Source: Phoronis australis (lineage: Eukaryota > Phoronida > Phoronidae). Taken from it: DNA of 64,000 nucleotides. Made by a program: the position numbers and the translations under genes. Below are positions 1-13,000 of the stretch, one piece after another (positions within the stretch are counted from its first letter, which is position 1; each line of letters opens with the position of its first letter). The notes under the pieces were generated by a model. It was not told the origin of the DNA, did no database searches, and was given only the letters and a program-made list of their open reading frames with translations. The stretch lies in contig NMRA01000334.1 of NCBI GenBank assembly GCA_002633005.1, positions 1-64,000 on the forward strand, given 5' to 3'.

Positions 1-115
1 GGAGATAGAGCAGCGGACGCCGGACGCCAGACGCCGGACGCCGCCCGGACGGACGGACGGACGGACGGACAGAGATGACGGCATAATGCGTCCACATATA
101 AATATGTGGGCGCAT
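1..115 (+). repeat. 3' end of CTCF-motif repeat element (copy at window edge)
   Basis: The sequence ends with the same terminus as the element at 12230-13519: a GC-rich minisatellite of CGGACGC and CGGA units, then a near-palindrome at about 86-115 whose arms ATGCGTCCACATAT and ATATGTGGGCGCAT can fold into a hairpin. The body of this copy is off the left edge. It lies downstream of FANCD2 exon 11, in what must be the next FANCD2 intron. Confidence 0.75.
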
Positions 116-923
116 AAAAATTAAAATACAGATTTAAAAGTTTACGGTCATTGTTCATTGTCAAAAAATGCGTATTATTGCCCGCATTCACCTAGTACTG
201 AATATTTGTCCATGCGCCTGTTTCCGAAATAATGCATTTTGTTCATACAGAAATTTTTACTCATTAAAGTGTTTGAGTTTCTTCAAGAAAATCATAAAAG
301 TCCTATTTTTTGATAGACCCTCATGCAAAATGGGACATTTTAAAAACATTCCTAACAGCATCCTGAAGGAGAACACTACACAAAGCATAGTAATCTGAAC
401 GTTTCACGTGAATCTGATCAGATATGACTTTCCGAAGTTAGGTAACTTCAGACATTATTCTAGGGTCCTATAAAAGTATTAGCTAATGTTTTAATTTGTT
501 TGACTGTTACATCTTTCGGTGTTTTGCTACATAGCTGCACGCCTGAAGAATAGGGGATTGTTTAGACACTACGAGCGATTCTGTATTAAGCTGTCAAACA
601 AAAAGTAGACACGTGCCTTCAACGAAGTTTGTGTTAATGAAGGGCTGCTACCCAATTATACTGGTCCTATAAAAGTTGAAAATCTAGTCTCATGTTCCGA
701 CTACGCTGCTATTGAAAAAAATGCAATACATAAATTTAGGACATCAAGATTTTCTTATTGAGGAATCTTTGGAAGGAAGCTTCAAATTCGAGAGTGTGGA
801 ATACTCTGTTATATTGATCTAGTAACAGTAAACATGTTTTAAGACACAAATACCAGAGCTTCAATCAGCATTTAAATTTTCACTAACCCCCGTGTGAGAC
901 CCCAGCACAGCTTGCATTAACAC

Positions 924-1061
924 TTCTGACAAATGTCCGGCCCTGATTTTGTTACGGATAAGGCTTTCAATGGGTTTTCTGCGTCCGCTGAAGTGTAAGA
1001 CGAATAGGACGATTATGTCCAAAACTTTGTGCTCCGACGCGTTCTGGACGGCCTCAAGAAC
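924..1061 (-). CDS. FANCD2: FANCD2 exon 11 (residues 349-394)
   Basis: It encodes VLEAVQNASEHKVLDIIVLF and IESLIRNKIRAGHLSE, matching human SEHKVFDLVMLF and VLRNKIRSG. The acceptor is GATTCCAG|GT. The donor is GAA|GTGTTA, or two bases later at GAAGT|GTTAAT; the exact end depends on the next exon, outside the window. Confidence 0.92.
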
Positions 1062-4000
1062 CTGGAATCAAACAAAAATCCGTATGTGTTAGGTTTCAGA
1101 CAAAACATGACGGTGTCTTGTCAAGGTTGTTCAGATTCATTAGAGTTGAATACGTATGCAAGACAGCGATAGCCTGAAATTTTGTCAAAAAGCTGAACTG
1201 GACAAAAGTCATGAACAATGTGAATGTGTAGAACTGATAGCCATCCACTCACTCTGTTTTCACTTTCCATGAGTTACTGTCCAAGATATATTTTTTCATG
1301 ATTTTATACCATAAAAAGTAAACATATATGGTGAACATTCATCAATTTGGGAGTAAAATATTTGCTAAAATTGCTGTTTTTGCATTTTTTAAACTCACTA
1401 ACATTGTTATAAGTGTTCAAAACTTTTTAAATGTTGTTTGGTGGCAAGCATATTGCGCATATTATCCAAACAACAAGCGGACGACACATAAAACAAAAGG
1501 TAACAGATACCTTAATCCAGGCATCAGCCATGGCCTTGTGGAAGCGCACCGCCGCGTGTATGGCATCCACGACCAGGCACTCCGTGCTTCGGTTCCTGGT
1601 GGCACTTTGCCTAGGAAACATCAACTGAAGATGAATCTCGTGATCAAACACAAACGTACAGTATAAGATGGTACTGCAGACAAGGCTAAATCAAAACAGA
1701 CAGACTTTAGCTTTCCAACACACACAATGCAGAAACGTAAAATTTTGCCAGACTCAAAGTTTATTCTTGCGATATATGGCAACTCTTCACTTTGCACCAA
1801 CACAATTACAAAAAACAATGACTTTGCAACAATAAGGAAATTTTCAAATAATATTGTTTTATGACATCTACACAGTGCAAACACAGCTACTAATAAACTC
1901 GCACTTTTTAATCTTTTATTTTCGACCAATTTTCTAAAACAAAATTTCACTTGTCCAACATCATGAGTGCTAAATAGGTCAAGAACAACTATAAGCCACG
2001 AGAGGTTACTTCCAATTGATTGCTTTTTGTCAAAATACAGAATTCCGTAAAATACTGAGATAATTGCTAAGGACAGCCGCAGAGAGAGAACTACAAGCTC
2101 AGCCGTCTGCCTAGAGACAAGTTTATCTCAGGTTATTGCTACCCACACACAACGAGGCAAATGCTCGCTGACCAGTTAATTACATTATTTGTAACAATCA
2201 GAGTAAATGTGGTACGCATAGTTACACAGAGCCAGAGGAAGACTTGTTGAAGTCGGGTAATGCAATAATTGATTTTCATTGGCTACCAAATGTATTCGAA
2301 TAAGGAAATGGTTCTATATTATAGCAATCATCACCCAAGAAATTGAAAAAGGTGCAGGCATTCACAAACAATGTACTAAAGAAGCCCTTTAAACAAAGTT
2401 AGGGCAACATAAGTATAACGATTTTGTTCAAAATTTTACCATGTCTCTATGTAACCTGTAAATGTTTAACACACACTCAACACTGTTGTATACCAACTTT
2501 ACTAAAGCCTTATGGACACCTCTGGTACATACCCGCCTTTAGACTTCTTGGCACCAGAGGGCGTGGAAGACGAGATGGGAGGCAAGCTGATGTGGTGAAA
2601 CTCCAGCCTGCTGCGCAACTCCTGTACCACCTGCAGTGACATGAAAAATATCAAACACATAAGCAAAGTTCACATTAGATATTGATTAAATAAAATTTCA
2701 TGATTATTCTAGTTTTTGCATGGTTTCCCAGAGAAATTCAAATCCTATACCCCGTATCGAAATGCATTGCTGGACAGCTTGCAGTTTGTCAGATGTCAAC
2801 ATTATCATAGAAGACTTTGTTAAAAAATTCTGTAAAGTTTGGGTTTCGTCAAAAGCGCCATTCTAAGATATAAATGATATTTTCTAACTTTTAGACTTGA
2901 ATTGAATACTCCGGTACAAAAATTAAAATTAGACTTTTCACTCTAATCTAAATATTAAACTTTGCCAAGGCAAAATAAAGTTCAAGGACTTTACCAGAAG
3001 AACCACTCCAACTTTGGAGATTAAATTAGAAGATAATTCCCCAGTCTTTTATACAAGTATTGAATCTTACAATTCTCATTTCCTGTTCAGGAAATGAATA
3101 ATAATCTCAGGGAGGTACTTTGAGTCATCTGCAACCTTGTAAACAGATTCCCTTGAAACATAATGTCTACCCCACAGTTTGAACTCGAACTTTCACACCC
3201 CATCCTCACCAGCAAAGTATAAGTTACGGAGCTTTTTCATTAAAATTTTCCAAATATCCCATAATACCTTAGGGACTGGAGAAAATGTCAGACTCGGACA
3301 TACAAAAGGACAGATTGTCAGACAAAGAGACAAAAACTAACTTCAAAATAATCATTAGTTGAGGCAGTCTGCAGTAGGAACTTGACAACAACTGGTAGAT
3401 CTTCTACGTCAAAAGAGGCAAGGGACTGCATGACTGAGGCTCTCACCTGAAACAAAAAAGAGGAGTCAAAGGTCAGAGATAAGACTTTGAAATTCATTGT
3501 CCAAGGATAGTCCTGAACCGTGCCTTTGTGCCATTAGTGCATAAAAATAAAAAGGCACAAGTATATTGCAGCAGGGTAGATTCCGGAAAGTTCTAGAATG
3601 TGCTTGAATAGATGAAAAGTTCCAGAACAATGCATTAGGCTATAAATACACAAGCACGGGTTTGTGTTAGTCAGATCAAGTCATTTCAAGAAAGTTAATC
3701 TGACAGGAGAATTACAGTTGAGTTGCAGTCAAGAGAATCAGCAGTTACAGCGATAGTCAATAGAGAGCCAGCTATAGAGACAGCAGGTTATTGAATCAAC
3801 GAGTGTAGCAGTTGCTGAACATGTCTCAGAAGTTCATCACAAGTCAAGGCTTCGCAGCACTGGCTGGAGCATAAACAGACATTACGTCTGACGTTTTGTT
3901 TGAGTAGGTTTGTGAACATACGGTCGGGATTAATAAAGGATTAACTTGAACCAGTTTTCAGTCTATCGTCGCACCGAAAGCTATTAGCACCGGTCTGTAA

Positions 4001-7000
4001 CAACCTGCGCCCACCCACACACGGGGAAAAACGTGACACCACTTTAATTACACAAAGTCTGCTTGGCATAAGTTTTTATCATCAGGTGCGCTGCTCAAAG
4101 GGCACAGGGACAAACCTGGCCAGGAATATCACTGTTGTTGTACTATTTGCTGCAAATAACTACACCACTGGTAGACTCAATATTCACAGGAGTTTTATAA
4201 TGAAAACCGAGTCCTATTCTGTCTGATTAGATGGAAGAAACTTGTTCAATCACCAACATGGGAGTGTTCATAAGTGGGAATGCACATCACGTTCTCAAGT
4301 ACAAATCGATAGTCTGTAGTCAAAAATGCTCATTTAATACTGACAGAAAAAGCTATGATTTTCTCAACCCCAGACATAGCTGGCTACATGAAGTATATTT
4401 AAGAACTTCAGAAATTTTAATTTGAAATACAAATTTACATAATTAAGTAAACGAACAACGCAATTAAGCGAATAACCCATATACCTAAACACAAAAATCT
4501 ATTCAGCATGTATTTATTTCCATAGCCACAAATTTGGATATTTAAAAATGCCATATCATCACAAAATATTGACAGATGTAGATCGTATCAACGGTTATTC
4601 AATTTTAAAATGATGCAATCCTATTTGTGGGATAAGTCTTGTGTGATTACCTACCATACATTACAGGAAGGACCATTGTCTCACTAACGCCACCTAGCGA
4701 ATTTTGAGCTACCTCGCTGAACTTATCCACTCCACTGAAAGCTACAAGTCCTGGTCAATAACAATCCATAAGAAAAAATGCATCGGAGCTGATAAATTAC
4801 TCTCAAATACTAGCCTGAACTACATATACAGTAAAAGCACAACAGAACTAGTATCAAAAATGGTTCGACACTTCACCTCCGTCAACAGTTCTGGCTTCAG
4901 ACAGAGGTTTGAGAGTGCATCCAGCACCACCACGGTCAGCTGAGTATTGTGGGATAACAGGTCTCTGCAAAATAAGAGAAAAAGAATGAGTCTAGGAGAG
5001 AAGCAACCAAGAAAGGAGAACCCCAACATGTAATACATCATCATAATTGTAACATTAAAATATTTTATTAAATGTGTGAATATGTAAATCAACTTTAGCT
5101 CACAAACAACCCTAGACCTTTTGGTCTTCTGAGCTTAGAAAAGTCAGCTTGCCGATATATTATTAGGATGAAGATAAAAAAAATTTAGGAACGTGAACCC
5201 ATTACAGAAAGTTTACCATGTCTTGATATTGGCTTTGAAGCAGTTTGACATCAGAATCAAACTCACAAGACATATTTATATGCAAGATTTTTACCAAAAT
5301 CGCCATTTTTTCATATAGCTCCAAACCAGTATATGATACTACAAGACAGAGAAATGACAAGATTCTGTCTTTGAAAGTAAGTTTGGACAGAGTCTAGCCC
5401 CAAGACGGAAAAACCTTCAAGCACTATCTTGCTAATTACCAATTAAAGACAGTGTGAAAACATTGTACATGAAATTAGCGTAATACGATGCAGACTCAGC
5501 GTAATTTTACCCACTGTGTGCTATTTGTATTGTGTTACCAAGACATAGAAAAACTAGCGAAAAGTCCAGGAGTGCACATATTACACTACTATTAATGCTG
5601 ATAGACCTGAGTTCCTGAGAGACAAACTGGTGATCGCCATCATCGACCACCTCAGGGAGGCAGGCAACGATCTCTCTCTGGACATCCAGAGGTGACAAGC
5701 CAGCAATCTCCAACATCTTGGAGGCGAGTCCACGACTGTCAACGATATGGTCAAGCCAACGCAACTGGTTCAGAATCAGACGCGGCAGGTTGACTCTGTC
5801 TGGGTGACCTGGTATGATCCTGATGAGAAATAGCAGAATCTGTTGTAAATTTTGACTTTATTTTATCAAAATCTTTTATGCTTTTGTACCTTTCTGACTA
5901 AAGGAAATAGCAGGAAGTCACAATAACGACTTTAAAACCCAACATCGTGAGTAAATAATTGCATGAGTGCATCCCAGATCAGTTTTGAGACCTTTTTCCT
6001 AGCAGCAAATCGGTATGTATATGTCTTCAGCTACGCTAATTGTGCCACTAGAGTACTTCTCTAGACATCACTTTAGTATTGCAAAGAATCGATTTATGTT
6101 TAGTGGCGAGTTACAATTCATCATGTCTTAAATATTCAAAATGTCACAGGGAAGTCTCAATTGTCGATCAACTTTGCCTTTCCCAGAACTTGGTGCAGCA
6201 TAAAATAACCGCAAACACAACAACAAAATGCTAACAGCCTACTCGGCTCAGCATATTTCTCACATTTTGTCACACAATTCTCAAAATGTCACAGAATTTA
6301 CGGCACGCCAGTAATGTCACAGAATGTCACCATGTCATAAGAAATCCATTCTCTAATATTGACTACTGGCCTATCGCAGGTATCTGAGATAAAAAACATT
6401 GCAGGCTGCTCAAGTGAGCCCATTGCACTGATCAAATGGAATCATTTTTACGCTTTATCGATATACAGTTAAAACTGAGCTGAGAAGCTAGAGACCTGAC
6501 TCAACAGTCTAGCAGTGTGTCCCAGTGGGACTCCAACCCACCACTGACAATGAGTAAAGAACACTTATCCCAGTAGGCCACACTGCCACCTGTGGTATCG
6601 GTATTGCACTACTTTTCCAAGGTAAAAGCACGAAAATTTTGAAACATCCACTTGAGAAAACAGATAAAATTTGAGTCTAACTCTGGAATAAAAACTTACA
6701 AAAATTAACGACGTTGCGTCCGTATCTCACGGAGTTCAGTTTGGCTTGTGACGTTATCATTGTTCTGGCCAATGGGTAGAGTTTTGACCAGAAAGCGCAG
6801 CAATTACGCCAGAACACCATCCCATACGTGACAAATTGAATCCTAAACCACCTCGTTTATTTAAGCAGGGACTATCAATGCGCTCATGGAGAGCTTCCTT
6901 TACACCCCTTCTGAACCAGTCTTCCTCACAGTCTGGGATAGCGACATCATCAGTACTGAAATCATGTTCAGTGGTGCACAGGTGGGGGTCTTGTAAACAC

Positions 7001-10000
7001 TCCGACAACCACCACTGTGAGTTCTCCTACTCCTGTGGTGAATCCCTATGTCAAGGGTCTTTCTGGCCAGAGATTCAAACACTTTGACATTTCTATCACC
7101 CATAAACCATTTAATTCTCTCCGCAGCCAACTGGTTAATGTCAAGGACAAGACCCCCAAGGATAATAAATCATGTGTTGTCTATGGTGTTCAGTGTAAGG
7201 ATCCCCAGTGCTCAGACACTTACATTGGTGAAATGAAACAGTCCATAAAAATGTGTATGTCACAACATCTGGCCTTCCTAGTTACGGGGACACTTATGAT
7301 TTGGCTATTTTTAGCCACGTGTATACCACTGGACATGATTTCAATACCGATGACGTCACTATCCTAGACTGTGAGGAAGACTGGTTCAGAAGGGGTGTAA
7401 AGGAAGCTCTCCACGAGCACATTGAGAGTCCCTCTTTAAATAAACAAAGTAGTTTAAGATTTGATTTATCCCACATATGGGATGGTGTTCCGACATCAAT
7501 TCTGCGCCATCTGGTCAAAACGCCACCTATTGGCCAGAATAATGGTAACATCACAAGCCAAGCTGAAGTTTGTGAGATAATTTTTGTAAGTTTTTACTCC
7601 AGTATTAGACTCAAATTTTATCTATTTTCCAAGAGTATACCAAATCCTATATACACAACAGCTACACTTACACTTCTGATGTGTCAAGTTCAGCTATCTT
7701 CTCCAATACAAGCGAGGACAGAGGCAACTGCAGACAGTCTATCCCGAGCAGAAGTCGGAGAAGACTGTCTTGACTACCACTCCTGGCACTACAAAATGGC
7801 AAGATTGTAATTGCGATATGAGAGCGCAAGTAATTTTTCCTGAAATAGACCCTTCGAAGCATGAATAAGACAGGTTGAATCCCCCGGCAGAAGCAACCCA
7901 CATGTTCTGAAATATTGAGAGAATGTTCCATGTGAGGTGTTGCAGAGGTTTCCAGATTTATACTTTTTTCACATCAACTTGTATTTTTGATTGTATAGTC
8001 TAATCAAACTGTTGTACTAACCTACGAGAGCCTGTTGAGAATAGTCATTGTACTCCACTACAACTTAAGTGTTGCACTGACCTATTGCAGCCTGATGAGG
8101 TTACAGTAGGCAGTGTACTCCACTATAGCTAGACCGTTGTACTGACCTGTCACAGCCTGATGAGGTTATTGTAGGCATCATGCTCCAGTAGAGCATCAAC
8201 GGATCCTCGATGTAAATACCAAATCCATCCATGTATTCATCGACTGTCTGAGAAAAACAATAACCATTACTTTTTTTATTAGCCTCATGACCGTCTGCTT
8301 TATTGTTGCGCTGCAAATGACCGTCACAGAAACAGAGAGCTTGAGCAATTCAGTAATCGTGAACAAATTCTGTCTACAAGAGGGCAAGTGGAAAATTAAT
8401 CTGATTTAACAGACAACATGAATATGCAAGAGAAAATGTAATGCTCTGTTGGAGAGAAGACAAACTAAATTGATGGGTCACTAACTTCCATTCAATAACT
8501 GTTTTGAATTCATAAAAAATTGCTCCTTATGAAGTTAGAACTGAGTCATCAAAACACAATTCAGTTATTGCAGGAAAGTAAAAAGTTCATATCTCCTCTG
8601 GCACGAAACTAAGCAGTCACTCGGAATCTGACTTCGCAAAAAAATTTTTATTTGGACTTAGACACCATACTGTTACAAACTTGGGGTAAAAAATTGGGAC
8701 TCACACTCAACACAAGTACTCTTGAAAAAGAATCAAATCTTACTATTAAGGCCAAAAATGCAGTTTCTGAGAATACACACATAAATGCCAGCTACTGAGT
8801 TACTTTCTACGAATTATTATTAGGCTGTTGTACACTCAAAGTTACTTGGCTAAACCTTCATTCAACAATTATGAAGTGAGAGAGTCAGACAAAATTTCTG
8901 TCTCAAGGCTTCGTGAAACAGAACCCTGATTTCAACTTGTGTTTACTCCAATGAGGAGTGATATCTAGGCTTCAAAAGAACTAAGAGTATATTACTCCTA
9001 GAGCCAGGCTCGCTGCCCACAAGTCCACCCCGTGATTGAGTCTTGTCTCAAGCACTAACGAACAGCCAACATAACAATCTAAACTGAGAAAGTTGAACCC
9101 ATTTTTTCAAGTGCAACTGATCTAAAGCAAGAGATGATTTTTGGCCAAAAGGATTGTCCATGGCAAATTTTTAAAACTCTATAACAAACTATACAAAATC
9201 ACAACATAGGATGAGAACAAAGAGATGGCAAAAAATGCCAAACCTTTTGTGTATCCCCAGCCTTCTTGATAGACAACAGCAATGATCTCTGAAATGCCGT
9301 CTGGTCAACACCTTGAAAAGATTTTAAGATTTGTAATTTTGTCATCATTGGAACAACAATAACTTTTGTGGCCTGACAGCATAAAAAAAGGGAACCATTG
9401 CATTGGCATCCGTTTAAGGAACACTCGGTTTTAGGACTGAAGTTGCTTTGACCAGATCTACAAAACAGCAAAACCTCTACTAGTGTTTTTGTCATTTTAT
9501 TATCAGTCACCAGTTCTTGAAAGCAACCAGTCATTTGGCAGACGCATAAAATGAGAACAGTGACCTTATCAGTTATTATACTGACTCTTAAAATACTCGA
9601 CAAGTTCCCTGTTTGGCTTTTAGCTCTACTAGCAAAAAGTTGGACAGCAATTGTTGAGGTTGTGAGTTCAAATCTATCTTGGTGCTGATCTTAAATAAAG
9701 TTAAAAATGTAACTTCGAGAAATCTGTTGAAATACTATTAAGGTTATGCAGGAGACTAGAAAATGTCCAAATTTAATAACTTTGGAACATCATAGCTCAG
9801 AAATGGCTGGTCGGATTCAAAAGAAAACTTTCAGAACTGATATGACATAAAATGCACTGTTCTGCAAAATGTTGCTTGGATTTATTTTAAAATGTTCCAC
9901 TTTTGCATGAAGAGCTATAAAAATAGGAATTTTATGATTGTGATGAAAAAACTCAGAAGTGGCATAAAACAAAAACGAAATATTTTAGAAAACCGTAACA

Positions 10001-13000
10001 GCACTTTTGAGATTTCCTCTTGAACATGTATATCGAATGAAATTTGGTCATTTTAGTAATACCAATGTTTTGCTATAAATTATTATTTTTACAGAAGAAT
10101 ATAAATCGGTAAATAAAACAACAAGAATGGATCAACTGAAATTTGAAATTTTTGGATGTAACAACTTCCTTTATCAACAAAAACAGAAATAAAGTAAAAT
10201 CAAACACAAAATGACAATTGACATATAAGATATGGTGTAATGAAAATGATACATTTTTGCGTAAAAAATTCAATGACATATTTTAAGAAGTTTTTATGTT
10301 CAATCCATGAGGTTCTATTGTATTCAGTTTGTCTATCAGTTGATCCATTCTTGTTGTTTTATTTACCGATTTATATTCTTCATTTCTTGAAACAATAGTA
10401 TCCTTGGGAGGATCTGGATCGCCTTATTTAGTTTCAGATATATATTTTCTACGTTATTTTTACAGAAAATTTATATAAACATGGTCACATGATTCAATAC
10501 ATGACAGGTTGGTATGAAGATATAAATGAATGCCTGCAGATCTTCCACTGTCAGAAAACATTTTACAGGGTTAATTGCCGTATTCTGGCTAAACGCACAG
10601 TCTAGTCGACATTGTATTACACAACCTTTATAGAGAAATGGTAGTAAAGCTGCTGGTAATTTCCAGTGAAACAAAGGAAATATAGTTGCAGTATTTTTGT
10701 ATAGCCGTTGTAAATGCAGTTGATGGGTCTTGAACATTTTCCTGAATACAGTGCATGCCAAAAAATTTCAGACAAAATGACCCGGGATTCCCTGCCATGA
10801 GTGAACACAGAATTCATGTCAGGACAGCCAACAAGGGAAAATCAATAATTGGTCGGACTTCAAAACACGATGGCTTCACCTAAAAAAACTAGTTGGCTGA
10901 ACCAAAAAAAACGATGGCCGGTGCTATAACCAGTTGGTTGGTGATCAAACACAAAATCGGAATTTCTCAGACACTCAGTTTGAATGTCCTGAAGTTTCAA
11001 GTGACATCTTGAGTTTATTTTTGTACCCGTTTGTTCTGTTCAAAACTGGAGACTTGTTCAGCCATAGTGCTTCAGCACCGGCCAACTCATTTAAGGTCCG
11101 GCCAACCAATTTTTGGGTGAGGCCATCTGGTTTTGAGGTCTGACCACCAATTTAGAACACCGGCCATTGGGTTTTGCAGTCCAGACAGCTGGTTTTGAAG
11201 TCCGGCCAATTGTTGATTCTCCTTTGGCTAGTTAGAATAAATTGTCATGACAGAAATGAAATTTTGTTGGATTACTTTTGACGTGTACTGTTTTGAAACC
11301 AAGCAAGTAGTAGCCATACTTAGTTCATGAGGGACGTCCTTGACCGACAAGATAAGCCCTGCCTCCTTCGTCAATCTTCCAAACAGTGAAATATATTGTT
11401 CACTTTGCTTGGACTTTTTGCCTAAAAAGTAGAAAATTACCACTTTAGAACTAGATCATATGAAAAAATAAAATTCTAGGCTCATGTCAAGCATACATCA
11501 AGCACACAAAAAGAAAATTAATTATTATTGTCATTATAATTACAAAGGGTAACCAAAAATAATGACAAAGGTCAGACTGAATTGAAAAGATTGAATTAAA
11601 GTAAGGCATGGGTTTTAAGGTAATGCACTATACGACTAATATAAATAACGCATTATGCAAATCAATATTTCAATTTCCCCTAGTATTGATATTAGTTACA
11701 ATTGGTACAGAAAAGGTTGATAAATTTCTGAATGAATCAGAGATTTACAATGACAATGAAAGATATCGTGTTTCAAGATCAAGAAGAAAAATGCAAAGTA
11801 TGAAAAACAAATTCAAATCAACTCGAAAAATTCTGAAATCAAGCATACTCACAACACTTTGCTCAGAGCTGGGAGGAGAACAAAGTAACAGGACCCAAAA
11901 ATACACACAATACATCACCAATTCGGGTAACAAAACACTCGACTGAATATAAAATTAGGAGGGTCAATATGAGCTGTAAAACAGAATTATTGCTGACTTT
12001 GCCGTTCATGAACGTTGAACTGACATTTTTCATATCCATGAACTATGATTTGAAGGTCATTGAGAATGAGATTTCATATTTTTAAGCTGTTATAAACTGT
12101 GAAGAATTCATGAACATGAACGAAAATTGGGATCAGACAACAGCAGGGGGCAGAATTAGCGGCGTCTAGGGTAGAGAATTGATAAACATCAAGAGAACAA
12201 AATTCTGTGGTGGTTTGAGAAACTTAAACATGCGCCCACGAATGCATTGCAAATGGTGTGCTTTTAGGGTTATTTATTTGTATCATAAAAATGGCCACTA
12301 GATGGCGCAAAAACATACAATCCATCCAAAACAGGAACATGCCATATTTCATAAAAATCTGTCAAGGAACTTCAGACAAACAAAGGAAAACAGAATAAAA
12401 TGAAATTGCCACTAGTGGGTACAGTGTCCGTTGGATCCGCCTGAAAGTCTTCGTCGTCTGTTGTTATCTTCATATAAATACACTTTCTAAATTTAGTAAA
12501 TATCCTGTAGTGGGTTTAAGTGATACAACTATGGGCGCAAAACAAAACTACCACTAGCAGGCACCACAGTAGTCAGTCACCACCATCAAGGGTTGTCTTC
12601 ACACTGAGAACATATATGCCTATTTTCAAATGATTTGGTTGATACAGGGGTGGACACCAAAAACAAGATTTGAAAACAGCAAAAAATGGCCAATAGGTGG
12701 TGCAAAATACCTCGATTCCATCCAAAAACAGGAAGATAGCGCCATCACACCAATAGATGCCTATATTTAAAATTTTATGAAAATCTGTTGAGGACCTTGG
12801 AAGATACTGAGTTAAACGTAAAAAACTAAAATTGCCACTAGGGGGCACAGCAGTAGTCAGCTCTGTCCGAAAGTCGTCATTCGTAGTCAACATCATATAA
12901 ATACATTTGCTAAATTAAGTAAAGATCCTGCAAACGGTTTAGGAGATACAGCCATAGGCGCAACAAAAACAAAACTGCCACAAGGAGCCACAGTAGTCGA

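Noticed and set aside
1328-1666. Plus-strand frames overlapping 1511-1610
   Set aside because: Antisense shadows of FANCD2 exon 10; the minus strand has splice sites in phase and clear homology.
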